A stretch of 64,000 bases of DNA from Erpobdella octoculata (Eukaryota; Annelida; Clitellata; Hirudinida; Erpobdellidae), in contig OZ022246.1 of the NCBI GenBank assembly GCA_963978895.1, positions 25,694,859 to 25,758,858 on the forward strand. Direction: 5' to 3'. The notes below the pieces were generated by a model. That model had not been told where the DNA came from. It was given only the letters and a program-made list of their open reading frames with translations, and made no database searches. Made by a program: the position numbers and the translations under genes. Below are positions 55,820 through 64,000 of the stretch, piece after piece. How positions within the stretch are numbered: position 1 is the first letter of the stretch; each line of letters opens with the position of its first letter.

Positions 55820-56010
55820 ACCAATGCTTTTATTAACTCGTCCTCTCTGTTTCTCTGTCTGTCTGTTTGTTTCTCTGTCTGTTTCAAATCTTGCAATCAA
55901 TTTTTGAGTCACTTCCTGATGATAGATTTTTTCAAATTTTGCATACATGCTTAAAATAGAAGACAATGCAATATTCAATTATTAGTTTTACAATAAGTCA
56001 ATTAATTTAG
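55820..56010. repeat. Direct repeat, copy 2
   Basis: Second copy of the element at 55398-55584, differing by a few substitutions and an extra GTTT in the TCTG tract. The pair could be long terminal repeats of a very short element or a recent segmental duplication; no tRNA primer site is evident. Confidence 0.8.
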
Positions 56011-56461
56011 ATAATTTTAATTAATTTCGATATTTCGATATAATTAAGATGTTTCGACTTTAACATAAAATAAAAGAGTAATATAAGAAAAAATTGATTG
56101 CAAAATTTGTGTTTTAATTACATATAAGAGCATTGGTTTTAAAAATTCGTTTTTAATTTACTTGTTTGTTTTTATCTCTATTTTTACTCGCTAGCCGTAT
56201 AAATATAAATACGCTGTTAAAAAGTTATTTTTGTAGATGATTAGACAAAGTTATAACTTTCCTTTACAATTCTTTTAGTAATTAGTTTATCAAATGTCAA
56301 CATTGCAAGAAAAATATAAAGAGACCTGACACCTAGCGAAAAATTATATATCTGGAGAATTTGTATGTAAGTCAACTGGCGAACAGTTTGCAGTTTAACT
56401 AAATATAATCTGTCAACATACACTCCGGAAAGTTTAACATTCATCTTGTAGGATAGCAAAA

Positions 56462-57300
56462 CACCCCATCAACGGATGTCAAAGAGTTAACTCATTTTGT
56501 ACAATAATTATACATCCGTTGATCATATTACAATGGTATCGCCATTTTTTATGGTTGCCATACACTCCTTCAACATTACACAATAGATTCGCCTATTTAA
56601 AAGAGCAGCCTTACACCCCTTAAAATATAATAATAAACTTATCTGTTGTGTAGTATACCCAGTCACCCCTCAACATATCACAATGGATTCATCCTCTTTG
56701 CATACACCCTTCAACATATCAGAATGGATTAATCCACTTTGCATACACCCCTCAACATATCAGAATGGATTCATCCACTTTGCATACACCCCTCAACATA
56801 TCAGAATGGATTCATCCACTTTGCATACACCCCTCAACATATCACAATGGCTCATCTTATTTTGCATACGCCCCTTAGCTTATCACAGTGGACTCGTCCA
56901 TTTTACATACACCCCTCAACATATAACAATGGACTCATCCAATTTCTATACAACCCTTAAAATATTACAGTGGACTAACCCATCTTTTTTAATGAGTCTC
57001 AAAATATCATTGGACTCGTCCATCTTGAGGTGTTTAACTACATAAAAATTAGACGAGTCCATTGTGAATGGATGTATGGCTTTCTATGGAAATGGTTGAG
57101 TTCATTGTAACAAGTTGAAGGGGTGTAAAACTACCCCACAAGATGAATGATCGTTTTGAGGGGATGTATGTCAACCATAGAAAAAATTGGTGAGTCTACT
57201 TCTAGTGCGATAAGTTGAAGGGGTTGTATCAAATTCTCGGAAAACTGTCATATATTGAGGGGTGTACGACTTACCCACTGGATGAATGAATCCATTGCGA
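56462..57300. mobile_element. Foldback element built of short tandem repeats
   Basis: The left arm (56462-57035) holds many copies of a motif around ACACCCCTCAACATATCA; at 56700-56830 it is a regular 41-base tandem array. The right arm (57040-57300) holds the same motif inverted (AGTTGAAGGGGTGTA, TTGAGGGGTGTACGAC). The arms meet near 57040 (GGACTCGTCC ... GACGAGTCC). No protein is encoded; frames through it are repeat artefacts. The structure resembles foldback or MITE-type elements and sits where the body of C5 should be. Confidence 0.75.
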
Positions 57301-57451
57301 TACTTATCAGGTAGCCTTATCAGTATTTAGATTAACTTCAAACCATTTTAGCGCCAAATCGGTAGATATTGTATTGCTCCATGAATCTATTATTTTTTTT
57401 AAGAATTTTACACATTTAGTTGTTTTAGGATTTGAAACTTTAAATCGCCAC

Positions 57452-57625
57452 AGCGCCATTAAATGCAGCATTTCCACCTTCCCAATTAAAGTAATCTAAT
57501 TTTTTGCCTGGTTTGTTTTTCAGGTTTGAAATAAATTACCAATAGCGATTAATTGAATAAATAGTTAATTTACGAACCCGATGTCAACCAATAAAAACCA
57601 TCATCTTTGTATCCTAAATTCAATC
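57452..57625 (-). pseudogene. C5: fragment of a class C CTLD
   Basis: 57452-57507 matches the start of the CTLD second-half exon (GNAAFNGA-like end missing) and 57578-57624 the end of the first-half exon (LGYKDDGFYWLTSG). The intron between them is nearly identical to that of C1. On the left it is cut by sequence next to the foldback element; on the right it joins abruptly at 57625 to B-type 3' flank. The matching C 3' flank survives at 55190-55397, so a whole C gene once lay between. Confidence 0.8.
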
Positions 57626-58829
57626 TCGTTTAATAAAATCCACTACAGGTTTATTTGTTAAAAATGATTTGTTAAAAATTAGCGTAGTAATAACTCAGTA
57701 AATAAATTATGAAGATTGGTCAGAAGTTCATAATTTTTTTGATTTTATTAATTCTGTTGATAAAGCTGACAATTGTGTTATTATTAATTGATTTTCCACC
57801 TATTTTAATTTTTTTAAGAAAATCTGTTTTGTGTCACAAATCACGCCATAAAAAAACCATGAAAAGCTCCTTGAAAAACGGTTCCTTTGGTTAAAACTTA
57901 AACTATGAAATAAATTAACAATTGTGTAGACTATACGCTCTTCAGCAAAATGTAAAACACGAATATCTTATGCATTTAATGTTTATCTGGTAGATTCACC
58001 ACAATTAAACGTAAAGTTTTGTGTTTAGCGTATTAATGACTAAATGACAGTCATACTTATGAAGCAACTGGAAACAACGTTTCAAGAGTTCACTATCAAT
58101 TTTATTAAAGCTTCTTCCCACATTGCATATGATTTAAACTCATTTAGATTTTTTTAATTTTGCTTTTTTCTCTATTTTTATTTGTTTTTTTTTTCTATTT
58201 TTGTGCAATCAATGTTTTTAAACATATTTTAATTATTGTTTGTGCTAACTTTGAACATGTCTTTTGAAGTATTAGTGTTTGTTGGTATTTAGTATTGACT
58301 GCAATACGGTTTTGAGTTGAGTATTGATATTGGTATGGTCAATATTTTCTAATTGCCTATTGGGATTAATATTGTAAATATAATTTCTGAATAATGTTAC
58401 CGGGCTGGTAACATTATTCAGAAATTATATTTACAATATTATACCCAATAGGCAATTAGAAAATATTGACCATACATAGAAACGATAATTTCAAAGTCGT
58501 TTAAGAAAACAAAACAGGCAAACAAAAAAGCAAAAAAATGAATAACTAACCAAAAACATAATAACCAAAATTATGGTGAAAAAATAAACAAAATATAGTC
58601 ATATAAAGAGGATATATAATTTAGTTTAATTTTTTAATGCAAAACAATCATTAACAAAATATTTTAACAAGCCTTTTCATCAATTTACACACTTTTTTCA
58701 ACTTTAATCCCGTGGGTAATGTGGCAGAGTCGGACATATTTCAGTGTCTGAACTTTTTAAGCGATTTAAAACTTGGACAAGTTCGGCAGTAGCTTTGTTA
58801 CCATAACTGTTACTCTCATTATCTGAAAT
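57626..58829. other. B2 3' flank, duplicate of the B1 3' flank
   Basis: Collinear with 27963-28950. Contains the hairpin at 58334-58474 and a short plus-strand hydrophobic frame (57709-57894) that is disrupted in the other copy. No gene is called. Confidence 0.5.
58334..58474. repeat. Near-perfect long hairpin, 66-base arms
   Basis: TATGGTCAATATTTTCTAAT... on the left is followed by its inverted copy ending ATTAGAAAATATTGACCATA, centred near 58404 on GTTACCGGGCTGGTAAC. Only about one mismatch is visible in the arms. The paralogous B1 flank (28640-28730) has a single arm and a short quasi-palindrome, GTTACCAGCCCTGTTAAC, at the centre. Confidence 0.95.
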
Positions 58830-60325
58830 TTAATTTTTATTGCTTTTTATCTGTTCACAATTATGCGGGTTGTGATTTGTTTCTCCAGTTTGTTCATCAC
58901 TTATCGGAGTAACATAAAATTGTTGAGTTTGTTCATCAGTTATTGGAGTAACATAAAATTTTTCAGTTTGTTCTACAGTTATTGGAGTAACGTATAATGT
59001 TTCAGTTTGTTCATCAGTTATCAGAGTAGCAGATGTTTCCCCAGCCTGTTGATCTGCTATTTGAGTAGTAAATGTTTTTCTAGCCTGTTCATCAGTTAAT
59101 AGATTGGTATATGTTTCTCCAGCTTGTTCATAATTTATTGGAGAAGTATATGTTCCTTTATCTTGTTCATCAGTTATTGAAGTCTCATCAATGTTACCAG
59201 CAATACGATAAGACTCATTTGCATGTTCATTATGTTCAACCATATTTTCTGGTATTTCATCATACACGTAAGACTGTCGAAAACTTTCCATGGGTGTGTA
59301 ATCGTGTCCAGAAACAGGGTTTATGTAAACATTAGGAGATGTAGTTTTTCTATAAAAAATATTTTAGTTAAACATTAGTTGACATTGTCATTTTTAGCAA
59401 CTTTTCAAAGTAATTTTTCACCCGTTAGTGAAAACCTAAGACAAACGTTTGTTTCAACCACGAATATTTTTTTTAAATTTCAAGTGTCTCGAAACTAGTA
59501 AATCTCAATTCACAGATATTTTCTAAAAAGTTAAAAAACAGCGACCATAATTAAATCATTTTAAAAATATCCAAAATAGTAGCTTGTGAAAAAACAGTAA
59601 CAGACATTAAATAGCCAATCATGGCCACCAAGAAAACATAATTTTCTATTGTTTAGATACAAAACTTTAAATTTTTAAATCGAAAAATGCCAAACTGACC
59701 TAAATTTTTTACAAAGCACAACAACAATTGCCACGATGGCTATCACAATCAAAGTTCCTCCAGCAACAGAACTTGAAATTATAACTTTTTCTAGCCAAGA
59801 GAGATCTTTGAAAATAAAATTTTAAAAACACATACAAGACACTTTAATAACAAATAAATATTTTGATATTACTTTTAAATAACTTTTTTATTATTTGTAT
59901 TTTGTAATTCGATAACATTTTAAAGGTATCTTTAGCAACCAAGTTGAAAAAATGTAATTCCCATATAAATTTGTTATTCGCGGTTATATTTTTAACAAAT
60001 TAAATAAATATAGTTTAATTTACAAAATTTACGGCTAGTAATCAACTGATAAATTAATAAATATAAGCCATTTTTGTCAAACCTTTTATTTACTCATTTT
60101 TAGGTTAGTGAAAACCCCGCGAGACACTCAAACTGAGCAATGCGAGTAAAACCATCGCTTAAGAGAGCTGCGATGGTGCTGCCGGTGATATTCGAACCGC
60201 GACCTAGGCGAACGCTTTACCATTATACCACCACAGCCTTTTAGCATTAAATAACACAACAGAGTTATTATTTTTTATTAAAATGAGGATGATGGTGATG
60301 ATGATGATGACGACGACGATGATGA

Positions 60326-60402
<77 letters not shown>

Positions 60403-60481
60403 CATATGATGATGACGATGACGACGACGACGACGACGACGACAATGACGATGACGCTGACGATGACGATGACGACGACGG

Positions 60482-60514
<33 letters not shown>

Positions 60515-63330
60515 CGATGACGACGACTACGACAATGACGATAACGCTGACGATGACGATGACGACGACGGTGATGATGATGATGATGATGATGATGATG
60601 ACGAGCAGATGTAATCTTTTCCTGAGTTGGTACAGTTGCCGTTGTTGTTGCATGGATTGCTAATGCAAACGTTTAGTGAAGTTGTTGCAACAGCTGATGT
60701 AATCAATGTTTTTAGTTGTTGTGGATGAAATTGACGACAATGACATGATTAAAACAACTATTAATTTTAGTTAATAAAAACGCTTACTTTAGGTAAGCAA
60801 CAATATCAACAAGACAAACAAATACCTGATTTTGCCAGTGTTTGCGTAGTTGGTGCTACTGTTTTAACAGCCGTTGGTTTAGTAGTAATACCAACTATAG
60901 TTGTTAAAGTAGCAGTGGTTATAATAGGTTTTGTTGTTGTTAGACTTTTAGTATAAAATGTATTTGCTTCAGATTCAATATTTGTTTTGCATGCACCAAC
61001 AATAAATGTAGTCACGTTAATAACAGAAACATTAGTATTTAAATACAATATTATATGCAGATTGTTAACTTCAAGTGGGCTAGCTCCAAGAAGAAAGTCG
61101 AACTAAAATAAACAAAACAATTTTAATGCAATAAATATAAATAAGAATAATTGAATGCCGTAAATATTAATAAAAATTATTAAATGCAACAAATGTTAAT
61201 AAAATTAATTGAAAGCCATCAAAGTATTGTGTTCTCTAAAATATAACAAATGTTGTTGTAGTAGCTGTTAAAATTGCGCAAAACATGTTGAGTTTTGTGC
61301 TGTGATAAAGTTTAAAACTTTCTCTTGATAAATTTGTTGTTTAGCTTTTTATACTTGTAATCGGAATGTATCAACATTGTTTATTTTATTTTATACATTG
61401 ATTGTCTAATTACAAACCACAATAATATTTGTTTAAATTAACTTAAGTTAATAAAACGTTTAGCGTTTTTCTGTCATTCTGTTATTAACACTTGTCATAC
61501 GACAAGTCAAACTAATCACATACATGTTTAAATCTAAAAAAAATATCAACTACAAAATACAGATTTCTGTGTCTTCGAAAATCATTCTCTCAAATTTCAG
61601 ACCTCTCATATATTTTTACACATATTTGCACAATAATTGTGAATATAATCTGCCCGTTTGCATTTAAATTAACCATCGCTGTGGTCAATTTTAAAGAAGC
61701 AATAAAAAATAATTTATATGTGTTCCACTTGACCCAATAGAAATTGTCCAAGTTTTAAATGAATTTTTATTTTCAAAATGAAAAATTTCATTGAAATAGT
61801 TGCGCTTCTTTAAGAATCATATCGAATTACACACAAAATTAGCCATTTCCTCTATCTAGATCAAAAGACACCATTTTTGTTTGTTTAGGAGAATAAAAAT
61901 TGTGTAATTTTATTTGTGAAAAATAAATAAAAAAATAATATTTAAATGGAAGAATTAAAAAAAATAAAAATTTTTACTTGTTTGTTAGGAAGGAGGTTCG
62001 TTAAAACGTTATAAGGCGGCACATTAACAGAATTTAGTTTAAAAATTACTCCAGTGTTGCCTCCAAATTCGGTAGCCAATACGATACTTGTCACCGTTCT
62101 GACTACAAAACCTGAAATATTAAAGTCAAATGAAGCCAAGCCACTCCCATCTGAATAAATAGAAAATGGTTGATTCTTATAAGGAGAAGAAGGATCTTGA
62201 ACTAAATCTTCTATATCACAATCATTTGCTGAAACAAATATTAAAAAGTATTAGTAGTGTAATCTTTACATTTAAAATTTATAAAAGTAATATAGTAATT
62301 TAATTCAATTACAGTAACAAAATGCTAATAATATTATTTGAGATAAAAAACTCAACTTAATAAAAATTTTGATTGAACTATTTCAACCTTACTTGTGAAA
62401 TCTGTGAAACAAATAAAAAGTTAAAAATAACATAACAGAAATTTTGTTTTTTAATAACAACAAATATCTCTGTTTTTTTATACTAGAAGTTTTTTCTTAA
62501 ATTTCACTAATTATAACAATAAGTGCATTCAAAATAAAAGCTAAAAAATATGAAAAAAATAAAAAATGAAAGAATTTACATTGAAACTATATGATAGAAA
62601 AAACGCTTTTGGTTTTTTACAACTAAGAGTTTTGAATTACAAATCTTTTAAATTTACTTGCAGATAAATAGAAAAAAATTAGTTAAGCATGAAAATTATT
62701 TTATTCTTAATACACCTAATTATCTTAAAATAAAAATTATAAAAACATACTTTGCAAGCAAATAAATGGACGAATCAATGAGCATGAAGAAGTAGAATAC
62801 CACAAAGAATATCTTAAATAATTGCATGTACTATTATATGCTGGCTCTCCATTTTTCCAATCCCAATTCAAGTATTCTGCTTTTGTGTCTTGAATTATCA
62901 TTTTCAAATTAAATTTTAAAATTGTATTCATAACTCATTTTTCAACTCACCTGAACTCAACCAATAATAGCTATCGTTTTTATATCCTAAATTCAGCCAT
63001 TTGAATTCTTCTTTCATATTTCCCCATGTGATAACTGCTGCATCAACAACACTTTGATATGACTGATTATAAATTTCTAATAATATAAGATTGTTTTGTT
63101 GACAATATTTTTGAGCTTCAGTAAAATTTTTTAAAAGAAAATATCCTTTGGTGAACAAACAAATGTTGAGATTTTCGTCACAATATTGGACAAATTTAGC
63201 GTTCGACATAATCAGTGTTAACATAAAAACTATCCATTGATCTATAAACAATTATAACTTAAGTTAAAAAATAAACAAAGTTGTGATGATTATTATTTTT
63301 TTTAAACTCACCAATAAGTGTTGTTTTCAT
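58830..63330 (-). CDS. Gene B2: CTLD receptor with YxxM repeat tail, shortened, 536 aa
   Basis: Exons: 63312-63330, 62951-63241, 62751-62888, a 9-nt microexon 62393-62401, D 61978-62228, stalk 60826-61102, TM 59700-59805, tail 58830-59349; total 1611 nt, in frame. Signal ends LIMSNA; mature start KFVQYCDENLNICLF; CTLD ends RPFICLQ. D begins DCDIEDLVQDP and ends VGACK; the stalk is Thr-rich. TM: SSSVAGGTLIVIAIVAIVVV. The tail keeps HDYTPM (YxxM) and 13-residue repeats with YVTP but has one repeat fewer than B1. It stops at AAT-TAA where B1 reads AAT-GTA, losing about 38 residues. The front half (CTLD, D, stalk) is closer to class A than B1 is, and an EGF exon relic lies in the stalk-TM intron. 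Confidence 0.83.
60105..60240 (-). mobile_element. tRNA-derived SINE
   Basis: Minus strand: GGCTGTGGTGGTATAATGGT (A-box-like) and AGGTCGCGGTTCGAATATCA (B-box) at tRNA spacing, then an unrelated body to GGGGTTTTCACTAACC. It lies in the B2 stalk-TM intron. Confidence 0.7.
60284..60601. repeat. Compound (GAT)n/(GAC)n microsatellite
   Basis: Alternating blocks of GAT, GGT and GAC units with a duplicated internal block (60415-60490 and 60510-60575). Its right edge runs straight into the truncated EGF exon of B2. Confidence 0.95.
60602..60693 (-). pseudogene. Truncated EGF1 exon inside B2
   Basis: Minus strand reads AVATTSLNVCISNPCNNNG then KDYICS, matching EGF1 of A1 with the same 5' splice context, but the exon is cut after the fourth Cys by the GAT array. 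In frame it would give poly-Ser and reach TAG in the array. The B2 frame is correct only if this piece is skipped. Confidence 0.8.
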
Positions 63331-64000
63331 TTTGCTATCAAATAAACTGACGTAATTTCAAAAACAGAACTTATCTGTTTACATTAAAACATCTTTCTTT
63401 AAAAAGTTTTCAAATAACAAGAAACTTCAATTGCACGATACCCAATTTTATTGAAATTATTTATTGAAAATCTTTAGACTACTAAACTTTGAGGAAAAAA
63501 ACTAATGCTTATACCAAGTACATAATCAAATATAAAAAACACTAATTAAATATGCTAATAATACTCACAAACTTGCTTCACCACTGATTGTGTTTTGAAG
63601 TAGAACAAAAGGCATCAATAAACAGCGCAATAATAACATGTAGTTGAATTCATTGCTTGAAATTAAGGCTTTTATTTATCAACATAATCTGGAGAATATT
63701 TATATTTTTCGGGTACACCAGTGTTTTATATTTTATTACTTTTCTCTTAATAATATTTTTTTATTTTAGTTTTAAAATACTAGGTTTATAAAAAAAAGTC
63801 ATTTTATTTATCAAATAAAAATTACATGACCTAACATTTTTTAAATTTTCCAAATAGCTAAATTACAAAAAAAAACAAATTCTCTCTAATACAATTTCAC
63901 AAATACTAAATAATAAGTAGTTGTTGTTTAAACAGTGAATATTACTTACAAACTTGTTTTTCCGTTGAATCTTTTTCAAATAGTACAAACAACATAATTA
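63331..64000. other. 5' flank of B2 to the window end
   Basis: AT-rich, resembling the A-type 5' flanks (for example the AATAAACAGCGCAATAATA segment near 63615). No exon was recognised before the edge. Confidence 0.4.

Noticed and set aside
55398..56010. Solo LTR pair of a short retrotransposon
   Set aside because: The two repeats lack TG...CA ends, and there is no primer-binding site or internal coding sequence; a direct duplication is simpler.
56683..57045. 120-residue repetitive frame
   Set aside because: It is the 41-base tandem array of the foldback element read in one frame; the repeat length is not a multiple of three and no domain is present.
57709..57894. Plus-strand frame starting MKIGQKFI beside B2 (copy at 28049)
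   Set aside because: A one-base difference changes the C-terminal half and stop position between the two copies; no homology recognised.
60105..60240. Possible tRNA genes at the SINE heads (also 5041, 16186, 34205, 45947)
   Set aside because: A and B boxes are present but acceptor and anticodon stems do not pair, and each continues into an unrelated body, as in SINEs.

Overview
The window looks like the nuclear genome of a cnidarian, most likely a Hydra-type hydrozoan. It is strongly AT-rich and dense in microsatellites and old transposons. It carries multi-exon genes with GT/AG introns whose short exons encode metazoan extracellular modules: C-type lectin-like (CTLD), EGF and plexin/MET-type IPT/TIG. 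The species call is an inference from composition and gene style.

Nearly all recognisable coding sequence is one tandem cluster of type I membrane receptors on the minus strand. Three classes share a signal-peptide exon and a two-exon CTLD but have unrelated stalks and cytoplasmic tails. Class A is CTLD, a cysteine-bounded domain of unknown type (called D here), a Thr-rich stalk, three EGF, an IPT/TIG series, one TM and a Tyr-rich tail. Class B is CTLD, D, a Thr-rich stalk, TM and a tail with a YxxM motif and 13-residue repeats. Class C is CTLD, a short Thr-rich stalk, TM and a tail with ITIM-like and ITAM-like tyrosines.

Layout from low to high coordinate: A0 (1309-2638, runs off the left edge), C1 (4383-7343, damaged), A1 (8605-15391, intact, 961 aa), C2 (17525-18024, pseudogene), A2 (18835-23856, internal deletion), C3 (25737-27219, CTLD lost), B1 (28951-33005, intact, about 591 aa), A3 (35349-41025, first exon lost and tail frameshift), C4 (42225-45070, intact, 349 aa), A4 (46790-53617, shortened tail, 916 aa), C5 (57452-57625, fragment), B2 (58830-63330, shortened tail, 536 aa). 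The repeating unit is a C+A pair with B genes inserted beside some pairs.

Intron boundaries were placed by eye from GT/AG sites, phase and alignment among paralogues. Summed exon lengths are multiples of three in A1, A4, B1, B2 and C4, which supports the models. Between and inside the genes lie decayed Helitron/PIF1-helicase relics (intron 5 of A genes), a DNA-transposon-like element in the spacer between an A gene and the C gene to its right, several tRNA-derived SINEs, a foldback element, a 66-bp-arm hairpin present in one copy only, and large (TTA)n, (AAT)n and (GAT)n arrays. I see no convincing plus-strand gene and no functional rRNA or tRNA gene.

Taken together the window resembles a birth-and-death immune-type receptor cluster: one shared ectodomain head coupled to several signalling tails, with many copies broken in different ways. 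Ligand and function cannot be read from the sequence.
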